Part shown: piece after piece, positions 7,945 to 15,817 of the stretch
Position numbering within the stretch: position 1 is the first letter of the stretch
Layout of the letters: the number at the start of each line of letters is the position of its first letter
Assembly (NCBI RefSeq): GCF_030815485.1
Contig: NZ_JAUSWV010000002.1
Location: forward strand, 4,092,001 to 4,156,000
Length of the DNA stretch: 64,000 nucleotides
Source of the DNA: Streptomyces rishiriensis
GTDB lineage: Bacteria; Actinomycetota; Actinomycetes; Streptomycetales; Streptomycetaceae
Reading direction: 5' to 3'
Notes under the pieces: model-generated
Database searches by the model: none
The model's input: only the letters and a program-made list of their open reading frames with translations
Told to the model about the DNA's origin: nothing
Translations under genes and position numbers: made by a program

Positions 7945-8019
7945 TCCGCGGGCCCACCGCCGCACCGCGCCCCGCCCGCCCTGCCGCGCCGCGAGCGGTA
8001 CGGCCCGGAACGGAAACAG

Positions 8020-8049
8020 CGCTCGGGTCGACCGAGGTCGACCCGAGCG
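8020..8049 (-). terminator. Terminator after tRNA-Lys
   Basis: A perfect 13-bp stem (CGCTCGGGTCGAC and complement) with loop CGAG, followed on the minus strand by CTGTTTCC. It lies about 40 bases past the tRNA and may also serve the convergent small gene. Confidence 0.75.
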
Positions 8050-8090
8050 CCGCGTCGCAGGCAAAAGGGGTTTCCCCCGCCTGCCGCCGG

Positions 8091-8163
8091 TAGGCCCTGT
8101 GGGACTCGAACCCACAACCAATGGATTAAAAGTCCACTGCTCTGCCAATTGAGCTAAGGGCCC
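8091..8163 (-). tRNA. tRNA-Lys (TTT)
   Basis: Cloverleaf of 73 bases; anticodon loop CTTTTAA gives anticodon TTT. Acceptor GGGCCCT pairs with AGGGCCT (one G-T wobble) and the T loop is canonical TTCGAGT. CCA is not encoded. Confidence 0.95.
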
Positions 8164-8200
8164 AGGCGATGTTGCCTCCCCGAGCATAGCCGGACGTGGC

Positions 8201-8229
8201 CGTGTCTCCGATCGGGTATCGGAGACACG
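8201..8229 (-). terminator. Hairpin after the APC permease gene
   Basis: A 12-bp perfect stem (CGTGTCTCCGAT and complement) with loop CGGGT, 35 bases after the permease stop. There is no T run, as is common for terminators in Streptomyces. Confidence 0.6.
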
Positions 8230-8263
8230 GGCGCGCCGGGCGACGCGAAGCGAGGGGGACCGG

Positions 8264-9817
8264 TCACCGCTCCGGCAGTTCGGCGGGTGCCCCCGCCCGT
8301 GCCGCCTCGCGCGCGATGGTCCGTTCGTGCGCGGGATCGAGGAACCACTTCCGGGCGGAGACCTGCCACCACACCCCCGCGAAGCCCAGCACCACGAGGA
8401 CGGCGATCGGGGCGTAGTTGAAGGTCTCCCAGGTGACCGGGGAGACCTGGGGCAGCATGAACAGGACGGTGATGACGGCCACCCACACCACCGACACCAC
8501 GCCGATCGCCCTCGACCAGCGGCCCAGGTGCCACGGCCCCCGCGCGAAGGCGTCGCCCTTGCGGAGGCGCAGCAGGGTCGGGATGACGTACGCGATGTAG
8601 AGGCCGATGACGGCGATCGAGGTGACGGCCGCGTACGCGGTCACGTTGATCAGATACGGCAGGCCCAGCAGCAGCGCGCCGCCGGCCGCCAGCCAGACCG
8701 CCGCGACGGGCGTGCGGGTGCGCGCGCTGACCGTGTGCCAGATGTGCGAGTACGGCAGCGCGCCGTCCCGTGAGAAGGCGTAGATCATGCGGCTGTTGGC
8801 GGTCACGGACGCCATCCCGCAGAACAGCTGGGCGCCGATCACCACGAGCAGCAGCAGCTTGCCGGCGGTCGCGCCGAGCGCGTCGAGCAGGATCTGGGCG
8901 GGGGGCGCGCCGGTCGGGGAGGCGAGCGCGGCGTCGTAGGACTGGATGGCGTAGGTGAAGCCGAGCAGCAGCACGAAGCCCGCTATCCACGAGGTCCAGA
9001 TGGACCGCACGATGCCCTTGGGGCCGGCCGTCGACGCGTCGTGCGTCTCCTCGGTCATGTGGGCGGAGGCGTCGTACCCGGTGAAGGTGTACTGGGCCAT
9101 CAGCAGGCCGAGCAGGACGACGTACACGCCGCTGCCCCAGCCGGTGTTGTTCACGAACTCGCCGAACACGAAGGACGTCGAACGGTGCTCGTCGGGGACG
9201 AAGGCCAGCGCGCCGACGATGACGCCCACGCCCAGCACGTGCCACCACACGCTCACGCTGTTGAGGAGGGCGACGATCCGCACCCCGAAGGTGTTCAGCA
9301 GCCCGTGCAGCACCAGGATCCCGGCGAAGAGCAGGACCGTACGGCAGGGTGTCACCTCGAAGCCGAACTGGAGGTTCAGATAGGCGCCGAGGAAGGACGC
9401 GGCCCCGAAGTCGATGCCCGCCGTCACCGCGACCTGGCCCAGCACGTTGAACCAGCCCGTGAACCAGGCCCAGGCCGCCGCCGATCGCGGGGGCGCCAGC
9501 CGGTGCGCCCAGAAGTACAGGCCCGCCGAGGTCGGGTACGCCGAACAGATCTCGGCCATGGACAGGCCGACGAAGAGGGTCATCAGCCCCACGACGACCC
9601 AGCCCCAGGTGATCACCGCAGGACCGCCCGTGTTCATACCGAACAGGTACAGCGTCAGACAGCCCGACAGGACCGAGATGATCGTGAAGGAGACCGCGTA
9701 GTTGGAGAACGCCGACATGCGGCGGGCGAGGACCTGGGTGTAACCGAGTTCGGCCAGCAGCTCTTCGTCCGAGAGTTTCCCGGGAGACTGCCGGCCCGCT
9801 GTGCCGTCATCTGTCAT
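8264..9817 (-). CDS. APC family amino acid permease
   Basis: A 517-residue integral membrane protein with about 12 hydrophobic segments. The start at 9817 (MTDDGTAGRQ, after GGGGG) is preferred over an in-frame one 36 bases upstream. The first transmembrane helix has the typical APC unwound region (SFTIISVLSGCLTLYLFG). The YTFTGYDASAHMTEET motif between helices 6 and 7 and the SRDGALPYSHIW loop place it with the amino acid/choline/GABA permease branch (ACT family). It is monocistronic, and a Crp-like palindrome at 9845-9858 lies 28 bases before the start. Substrate is unknown. Confidence 0.9.
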   Translation of the reverse strand: MTDDGTAGRQSPGKLSDEELLAELGYTQVLARRMSAFSNYAVSFTIISVLSGCLTLYLFGMNTGGPAVITWGWVVVGLMTLFVGLSMAEICSAYPTSAGLYFWAHRLAPPRSAAAWAWFTGWFNVLGQVAVTAGIDFGAASFLGAYLNLQFGFEVTPCRTVLLFAGILVLHGLLNTFGVRIVALLNSVSVWWHVLGVGVIVGALAFVPDEHRSTSFVFGEFVNNTGWGSGVYVVLLGLLMAQYTFTGYDASAHMTEETHDASTAGPKGIVRSIWTSWIAGFVLLLGFTYAIQSYDAALASPTGAPPAQILLDALGATAGKLLLLVVIGAQLFCGMASVTANSRMIYAFSRDGALPYSHIWHTVSARTRTPVAAVWLAAGGALLLGLPYLINVTAYAAVTSIAVIGLYIAYVIPTLLRLRKGDAFARGPWHLGRWSRAIGVVSVVWVAVITVLFMLPQVSPVTWETFNYAPIAVLVVLGFAGVWWQVSARKWFLDPAHERTIAREAARAGAPAELPER

Positions 9818-9844
9818 GCCCCCAGCAATTCCCCAGCCGGAGTC

Positions 9845-9858
9845 GTGACACACGTCAC
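9845..9858. promoter_or_regulatory. GTGAC-N4-GTCAC palindrome upstream of permease
   Basis: GTGACACACGTCAC is a perfect 5-bp inverted repeat with 4-base spacer that fits the GTG-N6-GNCAC pattern I recall for Streptomyces Crp. It starts 28 bases upstream of the permease ATG. Confidence 0.45.
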
Positions 9859-9886
9859 AACTTGGCCAGAAAGCGCCCTCGACGAA

Positions 9887-9929
9887 AACGCCGTGGCCCC
9901 CACCGGTGTGCGGTGGGGGCCACGGCGTT
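9887..9929 (-). terminator. Terminator of the DEAD-box helicase gene
   Basis: A perfect 19-bp stem (starts AACGCCGTGGCC) with a 5-base loop, followed on the minus strand by TTTTCGTC. It begins 19 bases after the helicase stop. Confidence 0.85.
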
Positions 9930-9947
9930 CACTCGCCTGGGCCGACG

Positions 9948-12257
9948 TCAGCCGTTGCGCTTCCAGCGCGGCTTGTCGTCGCGGCGGCCGGTCGTGCCGG
10001 AGCCCGAGCCGGAGCCGGAGCCGGTGCCACGGTGGTCGTCACGGCGACCGAACGGGCGGTCGTGGCCGCCGGAGCGGAAGCCCGGGCGGTCGTCGCGGCG
10101 GTCACGGTTGAACGGACGGTCGCTGCCACGGTGGGTGGACGGACGCTCGTCACGACGGTCGCGGTTGAAGCCGCCCGTGGGCCGGTCGTCGCGGCGGAAG
10201 CCGCCCGAGGGACGCTCGTCACGACGGTCGCGGTTGAAGCCGCCCGAGGGGCGGTCGTCGCGGCGGAAGCCGCCGGAGGGACGCTCGTCGCGACGGTCGT
10301 CACGGCGGTCGTCACGACGGTCGCGGTTGAAGCCGCCCGCGGGACGCTCGTCACGACGCTCGAAGGAACGGCCGCCACGGTCGGCGCCGCCACGGTCGTC
10401 ACGGCGGTCACGGTTGAAGCCGCCGCGGTCGTCACGACGCTCGAAGGAACGGCCACCGCGGTCGTCGCGACGGTCGTCACGGCGGAAGCCGCCGCGCTCG
10501 CCGTCACGGCGGTCACGGTTGAAGCCACCGCGGTCGTCACGGTTGAAACCGCCACGGTCGTTGTCACGGCGCTCGAAGGAACGGCCGCCACGGTCGTCGC
10601 GACGGTCGTCACGGCGCTCGTAGTTGCCCCGCTCGTCGCGGCGCTGGCGCGGCTGCTCGTACGCGGCACGCTCGGCGGGCTGCTCGGAGACCGCGGCCAC
10701 GGCCGGCGCCTCCGTCACGGCGTTCTGCTCGACGACCGCCTCGGCGGCCGCGACGACAGCCGCCTCCGGGTCCTCGCCGCGCTCGCGCGCCACGCGGGCC
10801 ACCAGACGGTCGGCCTCCTCACGCAGCTCGGTCGCACGCCGCTGCGCGCGCTCCAGCTCCTTGGTGAGTTCGGAGACCTCGCGCTCGGCCTGCTGCGCCG
10901 CGTTGCCCGCGGACTCGGCCTGGACCTCCGTCATCGAGCGGGCGCCGGTGATCTCGGCGACCTCCGGCTCGAAGGCGGCGCCGCCCTGGATGATGTGACG
11001 CCCGGCGTCGACGCCCGCGTCCTCCATCAGACGGAAGATCTGACGGCGCTGGTGCGGCAGCGAGAGGGAGACGACCGTGCCGGTGCGGCCGGCTCGCGCC
11101 GTGCGGCCCGCGCGGTGCAGGTAGTCCTTGTGGTCGCCCGCCGGGTCCACGTTGAGCACCAGGTCGATGCCGTCGACGTGGATGCCGCGGGCGGCGACGT
11201 CGGTCGCGACGAGCGCGTTGACGTAGCCCTTCTTGAAGTCCTCGAGCACGCGGGTGCGCGCACCCTGCGTCATACCGCCGTGCAGCGCGTCGGCCTTCAC
11301 ACCGGAGTCGCAGAGCTGCTCGGCGATACGGTCGGCGCCGAGCTGGGTGCGGACGAAGATGATCGTGCGGCCCTTGCGGGAGGCGATCGCGGCGGTGACC
11401 GGCGCCTTGTCCTTGGGCTTCACGATCAGGATGTGGTGCGACATGGTCGTGACGTTGCCCTGGGCGCTGTCGACCTCGTGCGTGACGGGGTTGCTCAGGT
11501 AGCGCTTGACCAGCGTGGAGATCTCGTTCTCCATCGTGGCCGAGAACAGCATGCGCTGGCCGCCGCCGGGGATCTGGTCGAGCAGCTCGGTGACCTCGGG
11601 CAGGAAGCCCAGGTCGGACATCTGGTCGGCCTCGTCGAGAACGGCGACCTGGACGTTCTCGAGCGAGCAGGCGCCACGGTTGATGAGGTCACGCAGACGG
11701 CCCGGGGTGGCGACGAGGACGTCGACGCCGCGCTCCAGGGCGTACATCTGGTTGCTCATGGACGTACCGCCGCAGACGACCTTCATCTTGAGGCCGAGTA
11801 CGTCGCCGTACGGCTGAAGCGCGTCCGCGACCTGCATCGCGAGCTCACGCGTCGGCGTCAGGATGATGCCGCGGGGCTTCTTCTTGTCGGTGTGGCCGCC
11901 GGACAGCGACGCCAGCAGCGGCAGACCGAACGAGAGGGTCTTGCCGGAGCCGGTGCGGCCACGGCCGAGGATGTCCTTGCCGGCCAGGGCGTCCGGGATG
12001 GTCGCCGCCTGGATCGGGAAGGGGCTGGTCACGCCGTTCTGCACGAGCTTGCGCACGACGCCCTCGGGGAGCCCGAGGTCGGAGAAGGTGAGTCCGGGGG
12101 CCTCGGGGGTCTCGGGAGTCGCCTCGACGGCTGCCTCGACTGCTGCCTCGATGGCCTCAGCGGTCCCGACGGTCTCGGTGACCTCGATCGCCTCGAGGGT
12201 GATCGGCTCGTCGTTGTTCTCGGGCACGACGGAGTGATCAGTACTGGAAATGGACAT
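9948..12257 (-). CDS. DEAD-box ATP-dependent RNA helicase with long Arg-rich tail
   Basis: A 769-residue helicase. Residues 1-55 are acidic and Thr/Glu-rich. The Q motif (Gln83 in FPIQAATIP), Walker A (102-107 in GRGRTGSGKT), LDEADQMSDLGF near 210, SATM, and HRAGRTARAGRTG complete both RecA-like domains by about residue 420. After a coiled stretch (VSELTKELERAQRRATEL), residues about 540-769 consist of repeats of the RRDDRGGF/RDRRDE/RSFERRD type, a low-complexity RNA-binding tail. It resembles the cold-shock DeaD/CsdA or RhlE group, which remodels structured RNA and ribosome precursors. The gene has a predicted promoter about 160 bases upstream and so a long 5' leader. Confidence 0.93.
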   Translation of the reverse strand: MSISSTDHSVVPENNDEPITLEAIEVTETVGTAEAIEAAVEAAVEATPETPEAPGLTFSDLGLPEGVVRKLVQNGVTSPFPIQAATIPDALAGKDILGRGRTGSGKTLSFGLPLLASLSGGHTDKKKPRGIILTPTRELAMQVADALQPYGDVLGLKMKVVCGGTSMSNQMYALERGVDVLVATPGRLRDLINRGACSLENVQVAVLDEADQMSDLGFLPEVTELLDQIPGGGQRMLFSATMENEISTLVKRYLSNPVTHEVDSAQGNVTTMSHHILIVKPKDKAPVTAAIASRKGRTIIFVRTQLGADRIAEQLCDSGVKADALHGGMTQGARTRVLEDFKKGYVNALVATDVAARGIHVDGIDLVLNVDPAGDHKDYLHRAGRTARAGRTGTVVSLSLPHQRRQIFRLMEDAGVDAGRHIIQGGAAFEPEVAEITGARSMTEVQAESAGNAAQQAEREVSELTKELERAQRRATELREEADRLVARVARERGEDPEAAVVAAAEAVVEQNAVTEAPAVAAVSEQPAERAAYEQPRQRRDERGNYERRDDRRDDRGGRSFERRDNDRGGFNRDDRGGFNRDRRDGERGGFRRDDRRDDRGGRSFERRDDRGGFNRDRRDDRGGADRGGRSFERRDERPAGGFNRDRRDDRRDDRRDERPSGGFRRDDRPSGGFNRDRRDERPSGGFRRDDRPTGGFNRDRRDERPSTHRGSDRPFNRDRRDDRPGFRSGGHDRPFGRRDDHRGTGSGSGSGSGTTGRRDDKPRWKRNG
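9960..10640 (-). repeat. Coding repeat region of the helicase tail
   Basis: About 680 bases of imperfect direct repeats built from CGGTCGTCACGGCGGTC-like and GGTTGAAGCC-like units. They encode the RRDD, RGG and FNRD repeats. Units differ in order and number, which suggests repeated slippage or recombination within the reading frame. Confidence 0.8.
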
Positions 12258-12420
12258 GCGAATGCGAAACCTTCCGGAGTCTCAAGTCGGCACGCGCCCG
12301 TCAACTCCGTGTCGCATTGCACTACGACCGCCTCTATGCGGTCAGCCACGGCAAGGGAGAGTACGCGCCACACGGCGCGCTCTGCGGTGGCGCCGGGCAA
12401 ATGGGATCAAACGATCTACC

Positions 12421-12449
12421 ACTATAAGCACCCTGGCCACCGAAGGCAA
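12421..12449 (-). promoter_or_regulatory. Predicted housekeeping promoter of the DEAD-box helicase
   Basis: On the minus strand TTGCCT and TATAGT are separated by exactly 17 bases. Transcription would start near 12414, giving a leader of roughly 155 bases before the ATG. The remaining gap (12450-12645) holds only GC-rich CCCGGGCGGAC-like repeats and no gene that I can support. Confidence 0.55.
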
Positions 12450-12645
12450 ACCGAGCCCCATCACCGCAGCTCAGCGGCCCTCTCGGGTCCGAGCGGAAGG
12501 CCCCGGGCGGACCCGGACCGAAGGGCCTGCGCGAGACGGACGACCCGCCCGGGCGGACACCCCGACCGGCAGGTGCGGCGGACGTCCCGCCCGGAAGGCG
12601 CACCCGCCCGGGACGGACACCCTGCCCGGACCGGAACACCTGTTC

Positions 12646-13185
12646 CTAGGCGGGCGTGCCCGCCTCCGGTGCCGGTTCCCGGTCCACCAGCTGCGCCGCC
12701 GCTCCTCCGTCGCCCTCGTGCGCCGAGGACGACGGCTCGGCGACCGTTGGCTCCGGCGTGGGCGACGGCGGCTCCGGCGTGGGCGCGGGCGGCTCCGGGT
12801 CCGGCGAGCGCGTGGGCGCGGGCTGCTGCGCCCCGGTCGGCGTCGGCGCCCCCGGCCGGTGGCTCGTCCCCGGCCGCACCGGCCCCGCCGAGGCCGGCGC
12901 GCTCCGCCCCGCCGACGGCGCCGCCGAGGCCGACGCCGAGGCACTCGCCCCGCCCTTGTCACCCTTTCGGTGCCCGTGCTTGCCGTCGCCGTCCGCCGCG
13001 CCCATCCCCAGGCCGCCCCCCGAGCCCGCCGAGACCCCGCCGGGGGCCTCACCGCCGGGGTGTCCCGCCGAGTGCGACGGCTTGGCCCGATCGCCCTCCT
13101 CGTGTCCCACGCTCATGCAGCCGGCGGCCGCGGCGACGGCCAGGACCGTCGCGGCCAGACGAACGGGTACGTACAAGGGGCGCAC
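12646..13185 (-). CDS. Small Pro-rich lipoprotein
   Basis: A 179-residue protein from a GTG at 13185, with GGAGGTGG about five bases upstream. The N-terminus VRPLYVPVRLAATVLAVA leads to a lipobox AAGC (Cys23), so it should be lipid-anchored on the outside of the membrane. The rest is low complexity: a Gly/His-rich part, an Ala/Ser stretch, and a PEPPAPTPEPPSPTPEPT-type spacer ending with a short acidic tail. No catalytic domain is visible. It may be a wall-spanning spacer protein; function unknown. Confidence 0.75.
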   Translation of the reverse strand: MRPLYVPVRLAATVLAVAAAAGCMSVGHEEGDRAKPSHSAGHPGGEAPGGVSAGSGGGLGMGAADGDGKHGHRKGDKGGASASASASAAPSAGRSAPASAGPVRPGTSHRPGAPTPTGAQQPAPTRSPDPEPPAPTPEPPSPTPEPTVAEPSSSAHEGDGGAAAQLVDREPAPEAGTPA

Positions 13186-13280
13186 GGGGCCACCTCCGGG
13201 GCAGGCGTAAGGAGTCGACGTGTCAACTCCCGGCGCCCGCAAGAAGACACGCGCCGACGCGCGCCCCTGTGCCGTACGGC

Positions 13281-13631
13281 TCAGCCGTAGCCGAGGGCGT
13301 GCAGCCGCGCGTCGTCGATGCCGAAGTGGTGGGCGATCTCGTGCACCACCGTCACCTCCGTCTCCGCGACGACGTCCTCCCGTGTGCTGCACATCCGCAG
13401 GGTCGGCCCCCGGTAGATCGTGATCCGGTCCGGCAGCACACCGGCGTACCACTCCCCGCGGTCCGTCAGCGGGGTCCCCTCGTACAGCCCGAGCAGCTCG
13501 GGATCGTCCGCCGCCGGTTCGTCCTCGACGAACACCGCGACGTTGTCCATCAGTCGCGTCAACTCCGGCGGAATCCGGTCCAGCGCCTCGGCGACCAGTT
13601 CCTCGAACTCCTCGCGCGTCATCTCCAGCAC
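13281..13631 (-). CDS. Zincin-like metallopeptidase family protein (DUF1025 type)
   Basis: About 116 residues. The GTG at 13631 (VLEMTREEFEEL) is the likeliest start; an ATG nine bases later is possible. The HEIAHHFGIDD segment near the C-terminus is the minimal zincin motif HExxH-x2-G-x2-D of this compact family. MDNVAVFVEDEP and GLYEGTPLTDRG are conserved features of the family in actinomycetes. No substrate is known. It is next to, and divergent from, the metallophosphoesterase gene. Confidence 0.82.
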   Translation of the reverse strand: MLEMTREEFEELVAEALDRIPPELTRLMDNVAVFVEDEPAADDPELLGLYEGTPLTDRGEWYAGVLPDRITIYRGPTLRMCSTREDVVAETEVTVVHEIAHHFGIDDARLHALGYG

Positions 13632-13714
13632 AGGACCATTGTCCGGTACGACGCGGTCGGGGGAGGTCACCGACCGTCCGCATACCAGCGCCCGGACCGG
13701 GGCATAGGGCACCA

Positions 13715-15337
13715 ATGGTCCGCGCCCGCCTCCCCACCGCACTCCTGAAGCGTCCCGAGTCCGCCGGGCGCCGGAACCCGGTCCCCGAACTCGCCGCCCG
13801 GCCCAGCCCCTGGATCCGGGCTCTCGGGCTGACCGCCGTGGTCCTCATCGGCGCCTGGCTCGGCCTGCTGATCGTCGGGGACGTCCGGGTGTCCGTCGGC
13901 CCCATGAACACGACGATGACCCTGCGCCCGTCCGTCACCGGCGGCACGAAGATCAACATTTCTCCGCTCGGCGCGCTCAGCCTGGACAGCCACAACGCCC
14001 CGGTCCGCCTCGACGTGAACGTGGACCAGCTCGACCCCGAGCGCTCGCAGGCCCTCGTCGACCATCCCGAACGCCTCTCCGGCCTGCAGGACGAGGTCGC
14101 CCGCGACATCGAGCAGGGCACCCTGGACCTCGCGCTCCGCTCGGTCGTCGCCGTGGTCTCCGGTGCCACCGCGCTCGGCCTCGCCGTCTACCGCAGGCCC
14201 CGCCGCGCCCTGGCCGCCGGCGGTCTCGCCCTGACCCTGCTGGCCGCCTCGGGCGCGACCGCGTACGCCACCTGGAACCCCAAGTCGGTGCTGGAGCCGC
14301 GGTTCTCGGGCCTGCTGTCCTCCGCACCCTCGCTCGTCGGCAACGCACGCAGCATCGTCACCGAGTTCGACGTCTACCAGCAGGAACTCGCCCGCCTGGT
14401 CACCAACGTGACCAAGCTCTACGACGTCACCTCCACGCTGCCCGCCTTCCAGCCCGACCCGACCACGGTCCGGGTGCTGCACGTGTCCGACATCCACCTC
14501 AACCCCGCGAGCTGGAAGATCATCGTCTCGCTCGTGGAGCAGTACAAGGTCGACGTGATCGTCGACTCCGGCGACACGATGGACCACGGCTCGGCGGCGG
14601 AGAACGGCTTCCTGGACCCCATCGCCACCCTGGGCGCGCCGTACGTGTGGGTCAGGGGCAACCACGACTCGCTCGTCACCCAGCGCTACCTCGAGGGCAT
14701 GAAGAACGTGCACGTCCTCGACGACGGCCGCGCGGTCACTCTCGCCGGGCTGCGCTTCGCGGGCATCGGCGACCCCCAGTTCACTCCCGACCGCTCCTCC
14801 GCGCCCGGCGCCGAGGAGTCCCAGGAGGCGGCGGGCGCCCGGCTGGCCCAGGCCCTGCGCGCCCAGCGGGACGCCGGCACCCCGGCGGACGTGGCCATCG
14901 CCCACGAGCCCTCCGCCGCCCGGGGCACGGACGGCGAGGTGCCACTCGTCCTGGCCGGCCACCTCCACCACGAGGACATGGAGGTCATGAAGAAGGGCAC
15001 GCGGCTGCGCGTCGAGGGCTCGACGGGCGGCAGCGGCCTGCGTGCCGTGGAGGGCAAGTACCCGGACCCCATCGAGGCGTCGATCCTCTACTTCGACCGC
15101 GGCACCCGCCGCCTCCAGGCCTGGGACGAGATCAAACTCGGCGGCCTGGGCCTGACGACGGCCGAGGTCAGCCGCCACCTCCCGAAGGAGAACCTGCCCG
15201 GAGCCGCACCGTCCCCGAGTCCGTCCCCGAGCTCCTCCCCGAGTCCGTCCCCGACCCCCTCCACCGGCCCGCCGCTCAGCCCCTCCACCGGCCCGTCCGT
15301 CCGCCCCTCCGCGACCCCTTCCAGGACGGCCCCGTAA
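13715..15337 (+). CDS. Membrane-anchored metallophosphoesterase
   Basis: A 540-residue protein with transmembrane helices at about 33-53, 138-160 and 170-190, and a calcineurin-type phosphoesterase domain from about 245. Metal ligands are visible in order: DIHLN, SGDTMDHG, RGNHDS, AHEPSA and the GHLHH signature. The C-terminal 50 residues are Pro/Ser/Thr-rich and probably disordered. The domain after the last helix should be outside or at the membrane face. Substrate is unknown; family members cleave phosphodiesters or lipid-linked phosphates. Confidence 0.87.
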   Translation: MVRARLPTALLKRPESAGRRNPVPELAARPSPWIRALGLTAVVLIGAWLGLLIVGDVRVSVGPMNTTMTLRPSVTGGTKINISPLGALSLDSHNAPVRLDVNVDQLDPERSQALVDHPERLSGLQDEVARDIEQGTLDLALRSVVAVVSGATALGLAVYRRPRRALAAGGLALTLLAASGATAYATWNPKSVLEPRFSGLLSSAPSLVGNARSIVTEFDVYQQELARLVTNVTKLYDVTSTLPAFQPDPTTVRVLHVSDIHLNPASWKIIVSLVEQYKVDVIVDSGDTMDHGSAAENGFLDPIATLGAPYVWVRGNHDSLVTQRYLEGMKNVHVLDDGRAVTLAGLRFAGIGDPQFTPDRSSAPGAEESQEAAGARLAQALRAQRDAGTPADVAIAHEPSAARGTDGEVPLVLAGHLHHEDMEVMKKGTRLRVEGSTGGSGLRAVEGKYPDPIEASILYFDRGTRRLQAWDEIKLGGLGLTTAEVSRHLPKENLPGAAPSPSPSPSSSPSPSPTPSTGPPLSPSTGPSVRPSATPSRTAP

Positions 15338-15417
15338 ACCGTTTTGGCGATACCCCCCGCCATCCCATATGCTCATGACGTCCCCGACGCGCTGAGAAGC
15401 GCCCAGGCGGGCCGATA

Positions 15418-15490
15418 GCCCTCATCGTCTAGCGGCCTAGGACGCCGCCCTTTCAAGGCGGTAGCACGGGTTCGAATCCCGTTGGGGGCA
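15418..15490 (+). tRNA. tRNA-Glu (TTC)
   Basis: Cloverleaf of 73 bases with anticodon loop CTTTCAA (TTC). The acceptor stem GCCCTCA pairs with TGGGGGC including one T-G wobble. First of a Glu-Asp-Phe cluster; CCA is not encoded. Confidence 0.95.
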
Positions 15491-15528
15491 CGCAACACCG
15501 TGTGCGACACTGTCGTACACAACAGCTG

Positions 15529-15603
15529 GGTCCTGTGGAGCAGTTTGGAGTGCTCGCCACCCTGTCAAGGTGGAGGCCGCGGGTTCAAATCCCGTCAGGA
15601 CCG
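15529..15603 (+). tRNA. tRNA-Asp (GTC), copy 1
   Basis: Cloverleaf of 75 bases with anticodon loop CTGTCAA (GTC) and acceptor GGTCCTG/CAGGACC. Identical to the copy at 19881-19955 on the far side of hrpA. Confidence 0.95.
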
Positions 15604-15627
15604 CTGAGGTTTCACGTGAAACCTCGT

Positions 15628-15704
15628 GGCTGGGTAGCTCAGTTGGTACGAGCGATCGCCTGAAAAGCGATAGGTCGCCGGTTCGACCCCGGCCCCAGCC
15701 ACCA
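15628..15704 (+). tRNA. tRNA-Phe (GAA)
   Basis: Cloverleaf with anticodon loop CTGAAAA (GAA) and acceptor GGCTGGG/CCCAGCC. CCA follows the discriminator A directly, so the 3' end is encoded, unlike the neighbouring tRNAs. Confidence 0.95.
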
Positions 15705-15710
15705 GAACGA

Positions 15711-15744
15711 AAACCCCCTCCGGGTGACCGGAGGGGGTTTTCGT
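15711..15744 (+). terminator. Terminator of the Glu-Asp-Phe tRNA cluster
   Basis: Stem AACCCCCTCCGG with its perfect complement, loop GTGA, then TTTTCG. A strong intrinsic terminator seven bases after tRNA-Phe. Confidence 0.9.
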
Positions 15745-15817
15745 CGCTGTGCGCAGGACGGGGCCGCGCCAAAAGCACTCGCCCCTTCTTTCGCCGAGAT
15801 GAGATCCTGGATCGCGT

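Noticed and set aside
9906..13748. A 1280-codon plus-strand frame through the helicase and lipoprotein
   Set aside because: Antisense to genes with clear domains; composition is simple Ala/Val/Arg repeats from the helicase tail.
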